Part shown: in pieces, positions 56,226 through 64,000 of the stretch
How the letters are laid out: each line of letters begins with the position of its first letter
Position numbering within the stretch: position 1 is the stretch's first letter
Origin: Deinococcus hopiensis KR-140
GTDB lineage: Bacteria > Deinococcota > Deinococci > Deinococcales > Deinococcaceae
Assembly: GCF_900176165.1 (NCBI RefSeq)
Contig: NZ_FWWU01000004.1
Span: 1 to 64,000 of the forward strand
Direction of reading: 5' to 3'
Length of the DNA: 64,000 bases
Translations under genes and position numbers: made by a program
Notes under the pieces: generated by a model
What the model saw: only the letters and a program-made list of their open reading frames with translations
Databases searched by the model: none
Told to the model about the DNA's origin: nothing

Positions 56226-57164
56226 TCAGCGGTGGCCCGGTGTGGAACGTGCGGCCACGTTCCCCGTCCCCCGGCGGAAAAACAATTCCGTCATGGGCGC
56301 TGTCCGTGCGCTCTGGCCGAGGGGCGGCAGGCCGAAGCCGTCCGTCAACGTCCTCAACAGGTTGTAGTGCGTGTAGGGCGCAGCGCTCTGCACGCCGTGC
56401 GGCCCACGTTTCGTCAGCACGATGGTTGGAATCCGGCCTCCACCGCCGCGCAGGTCGTTCCCCTCGGCCTCGTCGAAGGTGATTACGATGGCTGCCCGCG
56501 CGTCCCACGCTGGGCTCGCCCGAATGGCCTGCACCCAGGCGTCCACGAAGGTGTCGGCCCGCGCGTTCAGCGCCGCTCTTCCCGGGCACGCGAGGCTGCC
56601 GTGCAGGTCGTGGCACAGGTCCGGCACGATCAGGGCGAAGTTCGGCACCTGCCCGGTCCGCAGGTCCTGGGCGAGTTGCGGCAGGGGCACCACCCGCGCC
56701 GCCCGCGCCGGACGATCTGCGATGCTGGGAAACAGCAGGAACGGGTTGTGCCGCTTGACGTAGGTCCACAGCGGCCCGCCGAACGCTCCCGAGAATCCCG
56801 CTGAGGGGAGCGACTGGAAATAGCCCTTCCAAGTCAGTCCCGCCGCCTCGAGTTCATCGGGCAGGGTGCGGCCCCGGAAGCGTTGCCCGGCGTCGTCGCT
56901 GTGGCTGCCAAAGTCGTTGCCGGCGATCAGGGCCACATAGTTGGGCAGGCTGGGGTGGGTCACCCCGTGGTCGTTCGTGGCGAGTGCCCCCTGCCGGGCA
57001 AGGGCCCCCAGTTTCGGCAACGCGGGGTTCCCGATGACGGCCTCCTCGCTGTGGTTTTCCAGCACGATGACGAATACGTGCGAGAAGGTGGTGGAGGGCG
57101 CAGGGGCAGGACGCGCCGTTCCCGCGCTCAGCAGCGAAAGCAGGGGCAAAAAGGCGCGGTGCAT
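56226..57164 (-). CDS. Secreted phosphoesterase (PF04185-type, phospholipase C/acid phosphatase)
   Basis: A 312-residue exported enzyme from ATG 57164. Signal peptide RAFLPLLSLLSAGTARPA is followed by FSHVFVIVLENHSEEAV, the hallmark of the phosphoesterase family, then HPSLPNYVALIAGND, LIVPDLCHDLHGSL and VITFDEAEGNDLRGG with metal-binding residues. It hydrolyses phosphodiester or monoester bonds outside the membrane, possibly of phospholipids or nucleotides. The longer frame back to 57341 is rejected because the signal peptide begins at 57164. It is probably co-transcribed with the lipid kinase gene. Confidence 0.86.
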   Translation of the reverse strand: MHRAFLPLLSLLSAGTARPAPAPSTTFSHVFVIVLENHSEEAVIGNPALPKLGALARQGALATNDHGVTHPSLPNYVALIAGNDFGSHSDDAGQRFRGRTLPDELEAAGLTWKGYFQSLPSAGFSGAFGGPLWTYVKRHNPFLLFPSIADRPARAARVVPLPQLAQDLRTGQVPNFALIVPDLCHDLHGSLACPGRAALNARADTFVDAWVQAIRASPAWDARAAIVITFDEAEGNDLRGGGGRIPTIVLTKRGPHGVQSAAPYTHYNLLRTLTDGFGLPPLGQSARTAPMTELFFRRGTGNVAARSTPGHR

Positions 57165-57360
57165 GGCCCAGGGTAGAGGCCCGGAGGCTGAGAAAAGCGG
57201 GGCGGAACCCGGGCGTTCGTTTCGGTTTGGCCCCCGGAGCGGACGGGAAGGATCGGCACGCGTGGGGCCCTCACCGGCGCGGCATACGGGAGGGGCGAGG
57301 GTCTCCCTCTCGGCCGCAAGCCCGGCTGTGGGCGCGCTCACCCCGTTGTCTCACCCTTTC

Positions 57361-57380
57361 CCTATCCCGGGGGGGTATGT
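57361..57380 (+). promoter_or_regulatory. Candidate CsoR-family operator
   Basis: TATCCCGGGGGGGTATG at 57363-57379 resembles the TACCC-n-GGGTA operators of CsoR/CstR repressors, with one extra base in the left arm. It lies about 35 bp before the regulator start. Confidence 0.4.
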
Positions 57381-57414
57381 TTCGGTGGAATTGCTGCTCT
57401 CCGAAAGGACCGTG

Positions 57415-57687
57415 ATGACGCCAGAGCCACCCACCCTTACCCAGGCCGACGAACGCATTCTCAAACGGCTGCGCCGGATTGAGGGCCAGGTCCGTGGGTT
57501 GCAACGCATGATTGAGGAGGGCCGCGACTGCCACGAGGTGCTGACGCTGCTCTCGGGCATTCGCAGCGCCCTTGACGCCTCCGGCGAAGCCATCCTGGAG
57601 CAGTACGCCTCGGGCTGCCGCGCGCAGCCAGGCGAAGCGGTCACCCCGCAGGACGTGGTGCGGGCCGTGAAACTGTTGCGGGGCTGA
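57415..57687 (+). CDS. CsoR/CstR-family regulator, His ligand replaced by Tyr
   Basis: A 90-residue all-helical DUF156 repressor: RRIEGQVRGLQRMIEEGRDC, LLSGIRSALDASGEAILEQY, ASGC. Copper sensors use Cys, His and Cys; here the Cys pair is kept (EGRDCHEV and YASGC) but the residue four before the second Cys is Tyr, not His. That loss of the metal-binding His while keeping both Cys recalls CstR, which senses persulfides. ATG 57415 is preferred; GTG 57412 is possible. A CsoR-type operator lies upstream, so it is probably autoregulated. No copper or sulfur gene is adjacent. Confidence 0.8.
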   Translation: MTPEPPTLTQADERILKRLRRIEGQVRGLQRMIEEGRDCHEVLTLLSGIRSALDASGEAILEQYASGCRAQPGEAVTPQDVVRAVKLLRG

Positions 57688-57859
57688 GCCGCTCAGATCT
57701 CCAAAGCGGCTGGACACCGTTTAGGCCGCACTTCCCACGCCCACTTGATGAAGTTTTAGCAAAACGTCGTCCTGGACGTTAAAAAGAGTTTTCACTCATT
57801 GGGAAACGTGTGCTGGCGCGGCTCCGCGGTTCTGCCCCCTCTTCACGTGCGGGCCGGCA

Positions 57860-58285
<426 letters not shown>

Positions 58286-58302
58286 GCCGCACCACACCAT
58301 GG

Positions 58303-58326
58303 GCGCTCCGGGTTCGGAGCGCTTTT
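58303..58326 (+). terminator. Terminator of the HU gene
   Basis: GCGCTCC (58303-58309) with GGAGCGC (58316-58322), loop GGGTTC, followed by TTTTCC. Confidence 0.8.
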
Positions 58327-58358
58327 CCGTTTGTGGGAGACGCTCCCTGGCCCTGCGG

Positions 58359-59353
58359 TTATCCCTGTGCCGCCAGCAGCGTGTTGCCTACCGCCCGCCG
58401 CAGCGCCTGGATGTCGGTGGAGGTATGCCGCGAAGGGTGAACGCGGTTGGTGAGCAGCGCCCACGCCAAGCCCCGCTCCGGGTCCACCCAGAAGCCGGTG
58501 CCGGTAAAGCCGGTGTGACCAAAAGCGTTCGGGCTGCACAGGCCACCGCCGCTCCAGCCCGGTTGGGGGGCCACGAAGGCGAGCGTGCGGCCCGGCACGT
58601 GGAGGCGCACGGCCGCTGCCTGCGCCGCCGGAGAAAGCCAGCCGCCCCGCAGCAGCGCCTGCGCCTGGTCCAGCACCGCGGCCAGGGTGCCGAAAAGGCC
58701 GGCATGCCCCGACGCGCCGCCCAGCGCAAAGCCGTTCTCGTCGTGCGTCTCGCCGCGGAGCACCCGCGCGCGCCATGGGCAGCGCTCGGTCGCGGCGCTG
58801 TGGGAGGGGTCCGGGGTAAAGGTGAGGCCTGGGGGCAGGGTAAAGTCACGGAGGGCCTGTCCACGTACGCGTTCCAGCAGCAGGCCCAGCAAGACGTACC
58901 CCAGATCGCTGTACACCACCTCGCCTGGTGGGGTGAGGTGCCAGGGTTCTTGCAAGACGCGCGCCCGGATCAGCGCGGCGTCGCCCCAGGTGTAGAGGGG
59001 AGCCCAAGCAGGCAGTCCGGCCGAGTGCGTGAGCACCTGCCGCAGGGTCCGGCTTTTGAGGCCGGTTTCCTGCATCCACGCCAGATCGGGCAAGTGCGTA
59101 CCCAGCGTGTCGTCGAGATCGATCAGACCTTCCTCGGAGGCCCGCAGCACCTCGCGCGCCGTAAACAGCGGCTTGGTCAGGCTGGCGAGGTCCCAGAAGG
59201 TGTCTTCCGTCAGGGGCAGCAGTTCGGGTTCGCGCGCCGCCTGTCCCAGAAACAGGGTGTCCCGCCCTCCGCCCGCCGTCACCACGCCGAGGGCCGCGCC
59301 GCACAGGCCTGCCTCCAGCGCCTGCGCCAGAAGTGCCTGCGTCCGCCCTGGAA

Positions 59354-59357
<4 letters not shown>
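58359..59357 (-). CDS. Beta-lactamase-fold serine hydrolase in the muropeptide cluster
   Basis: A 332-residue penicillin-binding-protein-like hydrolase. The catalytic SxxK is in LASLTKPLF, a YxD/YxN-type motif in VVYSDLGYVLLG, and HTGFTGTGFWVDP stands for the KTG motif. There is no signal peptide, so it acts in the cytoplasm. In Bacillus subtilis a homologous protein lies in the muropeptide gene cluster beside MurQ and acts as an amidase. By context it probably trims peptides from imported muropeptides. ATG 59357 overlaps the murQ stop by 4 bp. Confidence 0.87.
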
Positions 59358-60267
<910 letters not shown>

Positions 60268-60271
<4 letters not shown>

Positions 60272-61446
60272 TGTGCGCCTCCCGGTGGGGGGAACAGGAG
60301 GTGACCGGCGCTAACGGCGTGCCGCGCGCCCGTTGCCTGCGGCAGCGTGTTGGTCCACCCCTGGGCCCGCGCGTAGCCCAGAAAGGCGAAGGCCGCCGCT
60401 TCGCGCGTGGCGTCCGTGAAGCCGTATGCGGCCCAACCGACGTCTGCGAACGTCCGCACCGGGAGGGGAGCCAGCGCTGCACCCAGCGCCTTCATCAGCG
60501 TGGGGTTGCGCGCTCCGCCGCCGCCCACCACCACCTCGTCCAGTCCACGTGGAACGACCCAGCGGCGGTAGGCGTCGGCCACAGTCCGGGCGGTAAATGC
60601 GGTAGCGGTGGCGGCCAGATCGGGCACGCTCAGGGGCGCTGGGCGGGGCAGCCGGTCCAGTGTCCAGACCTCGCGTCCCGTGGCCTTGGGCGGAGGTTGT
60701 TGCAGCTCGGGATGGGCCAGCCACGCCGCCAGCGTTTCCGCATGGACCTGCCCCGAGGCGGCCAGCCGCCCGTCCTCGTCGCAAGTCTGACCCAGCTGCG
60801 CGGCCGCCTCGTCGAGGAGGCAGTTGCCCGGACCCGTATCGAAGGCAAGTACGTCCGTTCCGGCTGTGCCGGGCAGATACGTCAGGTTGGAAATCCCGCC
60901 GAGGTTGTGAACGGCCCGCCGCACCCCCTGCTCGCCCAGGAGCGCCCAGTCGGCGAAGGGCACCAGGGGCGCGCCCACGCCGCCCGCCGCCAGGTCTGCA
61001 GGCCGAAAGTCAGCGACGACGGGTTTGCCGCTTTGTTGGGCAATCAGCGCCGCCTCGCCCAGTTGCAGCGTGGCAGGACGGGTCCAGCCGCGGGCTGGAT
61101 CCGGCCGGGGGTGGTGCTGCACCGTCTGGCCGTGCGAGGCGATCAGGTCCGCCGAAGCCGCGAGCGGGGCCGCTGCCGCTGCCAGCGCCTCGCCGAGCCA
61201 GGCGTGAAGCTGGGTCAGCTCCGCCACGCGCAGCGAGCTGCGCGTGGCGGCCAGCACGGCAGCGCGCAAGTCCGGTGCGAACGGAGTGAAGCTGTGGTCC
61301 AGTACCCGTCCGCGCGGCACACCAGCGGGCAACTCGGGGAAGCGGTCTGCGCGCCCCAGATCCGGCCAGCCGGGCAGCTCCAGCAGGGCCGCGTCGATGC
61401 CGTCGGCACTCGTGCCGCTCATCAGGCCCAGGACGCGCGGGCTCAC
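60268..61446 (-). CDS. anmK: Anhydro-N-acetylmuramic acid kinase
   Basis: A 392-residue kinase. GLMSGTSADGIDAALLEL at the start is diagnostic, with SHGQTVQHHP, TGPGNCLLDEAA and VVGGGGARNPTLMKAL following. It hydrolyses and phosphorylates 1,6-anhydro-MurNAc to MurNAc-6-phosphate for MurQ. GTG 61446 is chosen because it overlaps the stop of the gntR-type gene (GTGA) and the conserved block starts immediately; the longer frame to 61542 is not conserved. The enzyme implies salvage of cell-wall fragments made by lytic transglycosylases. Confidence 0.95.
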
Positions 61447-62228
61447 GCGTCTTCTCCGGCCTGCAGCTCCATCACGAAGTCGTAACGGTCTCCCCGGTAA
61501 TGGGCGTGGGCGTGTTCGATGGGGTGCCCACCCGCCGTCCACGACACGCGCTCGGTGGCGAGCAGGGCCGCGCCCACGGGCACGCCCAGCCAGCCAGCCA
61601 GCTGACCCGCAGCGTTTACCGCCCGCAGGTGGCGCACTGCCCGCACGGGAGAGAGGTCCCGGGCCGCGAGCAGGGCGTACAGGCTGGTGTCGGTGACTTC
61701 ACGTTCGTTCAGCGGTCCCAGCCGGGCGGCGGGCAACACGCTTTCTTCCACGGCGAGGGGCTCGCCATCCGCCGTTCGCAGCCGCCGCACCCGGTACACC
61801 TTCTCGCTGGGGGAGAGGGCCAGGGTCATCGTTTCCTGAGGGGTGGGGCGCGTGCACTCGAACCCCAGCACGCGCGCGCCGGGCACCTGGCCCCGGGAGC
61901 GTACGTCTTCCGAAAAGCCGGTCAATTGCCCCAGGGGCCGCTCGGCACGCTCACGGGCGGGTGGATTCACGAAGGTGCCGCTGCCGTGACGCCGCGTGAC
62001 CGTGCCCTGCTGCGCCAACAGCGTCAGCGCCTGCCGCACCGTGACGCGCGAGACACCGAGTTCGGCGGCCAGCTCGCGCTCCGACGGCAGGGCGGCGCCG
62101 CCCTCCAGCACGCCACTCTCGATCCGCGAAGTAAGCCCCTGGGCGACCTGCAGGTAAACCGGCGTGGCGCTTCCCGGGTCCAGGGCAAACACCCAGGGCA
62201 GCGGGGAAAGCGAGGGCGAGGAGGTCAT
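61443..62228 (-). CDS. GntR-family regulator (HutC type) of the muropeptide operon
   Basis: A 261-residue regulator. The winged helix is clear: PVYLQVAQGLTSRIESG, LPSERELAAELGVSRVTVRQ, GTVTRRHGSGTFV. The C-terminal UTRA domain contains VYRVRRLRTADGEPLAVEES, typical of HutC/NagR-like proteins that bind amino-sugar phosphates. It is the first gene of the gntR-anmK-murQ-hydrolase operon and is transcribed away from a peptide-binding protein gene. Inverted AAGACCA and TGGTCTT sites in the shared promoter region are likely targets, resembling the TGGTC/GACCA half-sites of NagR/DasR proteins. Confidence 0.92.
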   Translation of the reverse strand: MTSSPSLSPLPWVFALDPGSATPVYLQVAQGLTSRIESGVLEGGAALPSERELAAELGVSRVTVRQALTLLAQQGTVTRRHGSGTFVNPPARERAERPLGQLTGFSEDVRSRGQVPGARVLGFECTRPTPQETMTLALSPSEKVYRVRRLRTADGEPLAVEESVLPAARLGPLNEREVTDTSLYALLAARDLSPVRAVRHLRAVNAAGQLAGWLGVPVGAALLATERVSWTAGGHPIEHAHAHYRGDRYDFVMELQAGEDA

Positions 62229-62248
62229 CGCTCATACCGTACCACTTC

Positions 62249-62303
62249 AAGACCAATCCTGACAATCTCGGAGGTGGCTTGCAAGTGGCATTGAACTGGT
62301 CTT
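62249..62303. promoter_or_regulatory. Candidate GntR half-sites between divergent operons
   Basis: AAGACCA (62249-62255) and TGGTCTT (62297-62303) are inverted copies 41 bp apart in the 141-bp gap between the gntR operon and the peptide-binding protein gene. Each resembles half of the HutC-type site ACTGGTCTAGACCAGT. Confidence 0.45.
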
Positions 62304-62369
62304 ATGCTGGGGTGTCTTTTCCACCGCTCGCTGGCCCTTTTCGTTTCGTCTCCCGCTGGAGGTTGACCC

Positions 62370-64000
62370 ATGCACAGCCGTACCCGTTTCGCCCTTCTGA
62401 CCCTGGCCCTGTTGGGGGCCGCTGCTCTGGGAGACGCCTCCGCCGCATCCAAAAAAGTCAGCGGGTATGGCAGCCTCGGAATCACCGACGGCAAGCCCGG
62501 CGGGACCTACACCCTGGTCCTGGGAGACAGTCCCCAGAGCCTGAACTACTACGGCGTGATCGACAACAATCTCGGCCTGGTCGCGCAGCAGATGTTCGAC
62601 GGCCTGGTGGAGTTCAACTTCGCCAACTACAAGATCGAGCCTGCCCTGGCCGAGTCGTGGACTGTGACCGACGGGGGCAAGGTCTACACCTTCAAGCTGC
62701 GTCAGGGTGTGAAGTGGAGCGACGGTCAGCCCTTCGACGCCGACGACGTGGTGTTCACCTACAAGAACATGATCATGAACCCTGAGGCGCGCGCGGGTGA
62801 TCCGGGCAACTTCAAGCTTGACGGCAAGGACGTGACGGTCAGCAAGGTGGACCCCTACACCGTGCGGTTTACCCTGCCCCGCGCGGCCCCGGCCTTCTTG
62901 CTGCAGCAGCGGTACTTCATCATGCCCAAGCACAAGCTGCTCAAGTATTCCATCGAGGGTGGGGCCAAGCCCGCCGATATCAACACCGCCTGGCCCAGCA
63001 ACGTTGGTGAAGCGGAGATCGTCGGGACTGGACCCTTCAAGCTGGGCAATTACACCGCGGGGCAGAAGGTCACGCTCGTCAAAAACCCCAACTACTGGAA
63101 GGTGGACGCGAAGGGCACACGGCTGCCGTACCTCGACCGACTGGAATTCCTGATCATCCGCGATCCGCAGGCGCAAGTCGCGCAGTTCCTGGCGGGCAAC
63201 CTCGACCAGCTCAACATCACCGGGGCGCAGTTTCCCGACATCAAGGGCCGTGAGGTGGCCGGCGCTCCCTTCAAGGTGATCCGCTCGACCGCGCTGTTCG
63301 GCTCTCCGCCCTTCGTGGCCTACAACTTTGATGCCAAGGACCCGGCGCTCGCCAAGGTCTTCAGCGACGTTCGCTTCCGCCGGGCGATGCAGCTGGCGCT
63401 TAACCGGGAGCGGATCATCGACACGGTGTACAACGGCCTTGCCAGCCTGCCCGGACACGGCGTCGCGCCTGCCAACAAGGACTGGTACGTCAACACGACC
63501 CGGCAGCTCGGAACGTTTGACCTCAAGGCCGCAGCGGCCGCGCTCGACGCCCTGGGGATCAAAGACACGAACGGCGACGGCATCCGCGAAATTTCCAGGG
63601 GCAAGAATTTGGAATTCGACCTGACCTACGGCACAGATTCCAGCGTCTACCCAGCCATGGCGACCATCATCCAGAACGATTTCGCCAAGATCGGCGTGAA
63701 GGTGAACCTGAAGGGCATCCTGGTGAAAAACCTGCTCTCGACCGGGCAGAGCGGCAGCTGGGAGATGATCCTCCACGCGTTCGGAGACCAGCCCGATCCG
63801 GAGTTGCGTAAGCCCATCTGGCAGCCGGGCGGCGCGCTGTACTACTGGCACCGCGAGCTGCAGCCTGCCAAAGACGGCGATAAGCCCAACGTGGGCAAGA
63901 TGTTCCCCTGGGAAAAGGAGATCTACAACGTCTTCGACGACGCGGCGACCACGACCGACCGCAGCAAACGCAAGGCGCTGTACACCCGCTGGCAGCTGCT
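62370..64000 (+). CDS. Peptide ABC transporter substrate-binding protein (partial, runs off window)
   Basis: At least 543 residues from ATG 62370 with no stop before the window ends. A signal peptide (RTRFALLTLALLGAAALG) leads to a family 5 binding protein: DSPQSLNYYGVIDN, MFDGLVEF, VKWSDGQPFDADDVVFTYKN, GTGPFKLGNYTAGQKVTLVK and FRRAMQLALNRERII. Divergent from a muropeptide salvage operon, it may bind cell-wall peptides or muropeptides, as MppA does, though DNA evidence is contextual only. A GCTGGAGG ribosome site precedes the start. Permease and ATPase genes are expected just outside the window. Confidence 0.88.
   Translation, partial: MHSRTRFALLTLALLGAAALGDASAASKKVSGYGSLGITDGKPGGTYTLVLGDSPQSLNYYGVIDNNLGLVAQQMFDGLVEFNFANYKIEPALAESWTVTDGGKVYTFKLRQGVKWSDGQPFDADDVVFTYKNMIMNPEARAGDPGNFKLDGKDVTVSKVDPYTVRFTLPRAAPAFLLQQRYFIMPKHKLLKYSIEGGAKPADINTAWPSNVGEAEIVGTGPFKLGNYTAGQKVTLVKNPNYWKVDAKGTRLPYLDRLEFLIIRDPQAQVAQFLAGNLDQLNITGAQFPDIKGREVAGAPFKVIRSTALFGSPPFVAYNFDAKDPALAKVFSDVRFRRAMQLALNRERIIDTVYNGLASLPGHGVAPANKDWYVNTTRQLGTFDLKAAAAALDALGIKDTNGDGIREISRGKNLEFDLTYGTDSSVYPAMATIIQNDFAKIGVKVNLKGILVKNLLSTGQSGSWEMILHAFGDQPDPELRKPIWQPGGALYYWHRELQPAKDGDKPNVGKMFPWEKEIYNVFDDAATTTDRSKRKALYTRWQL

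Overview
The window is high-GC bacterial DNA that most likely comes from a Deinococcus chromosome. The evidence is an HU protein with a Lys/Ala-rich N-terminal extension, many start codons lying only a few bases after a -10-like TAnnnT box (leaderless style), frequent GTG/TTG starts, and small dispersed intergenic repeats. Gene families are typical of a saprophytic, radiation-resistant heterotroph. No rRNA, convincing tRNA, CRISPR array, prophage or replication origin was seen.

Layout. 0.2-2.5 kb: membrane GGDEF protein with a degenerate EAL domain. 3.0-8.9 kb: sugar ABC importer of the YtfQ/R/T-YjfF type with a PhyH-type dioxygenase and a small unknown protein. 8.95-11.03 kb: a scar of mobile DNA (decayed IS630-type transposase, C-terminally truncated TnpB, and a shred of a GGDEF gene). 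11.2-17.9 kb: multi-PAS histidine kinase, protein phosphatase, quinone oxidoreductase-MerR pair and a 5'-nucleotidase lipoprotein. 18.2-27.9 kb: acyl-CoA catabolism cluster (two acyl-CoA dehydrogenases, two SDRs, MaoC, thioesterase, APH-type kinase, phosphatase, esterase) with an AbrB-Doc toxin-antitoxin pair embedded in it. 28.2-35.0 kb: cytochrome P450, a TetR gene divergent from a YhgE/Pip membrane protein, and an acyl-CoA synthetase.

35.3-39.0 kb: secreted pullulanase with three CBM41-like modules. 39.2-41.9 kb: a DUF4397-ApbE-DUF2271-PepSY operon, probably extracytosolic flavin/redox chemistry. 42.3-51.0 kb: a LacI-controlled operon on the minus strand for uptake (Opp/Dpp-type ABC importer with a permease-ATPase fusion) and hydrolysis (GH3 glycosidase) of an oligosaccharide. 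51.3-54.5 kb: a secreted repeat protein followed by an OmpR-type response regulator and histidine kinase. 54.5-58.3 kb: MtfA-like peptidase, lipid kinase, phosphoesterase, CsoR-family regulator and HU. 58.4-64 kb: muropeptide salvage (GntR, AnmK, MurQ, a beta-lactamase-fold hydrolase) divergent from a peptide-binding protein that runs off the window.

The strongest possibly new observation is a shared promoter architecture in front of the secreted repeat protein and the DUF4397-ApbE operon. Both have the block TTCTGAACATC exactly 40 bp upstream of a CATACT -10 box, with similar half-sites every 11-12 bp. This suggests one regulon, plausibly driven by the adjacent OmpR-type two-component system. 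Other notable items are a MITE-like repeat with terminal inverted repeats and TA flanks (two copies), a 42-residue super-repeat in the YhgE protein, and a possible 4-hydroxyacyl-CoA (lva-like) pathway. All functional calls come from reading the sequence and recalling protein families; no database search was run.
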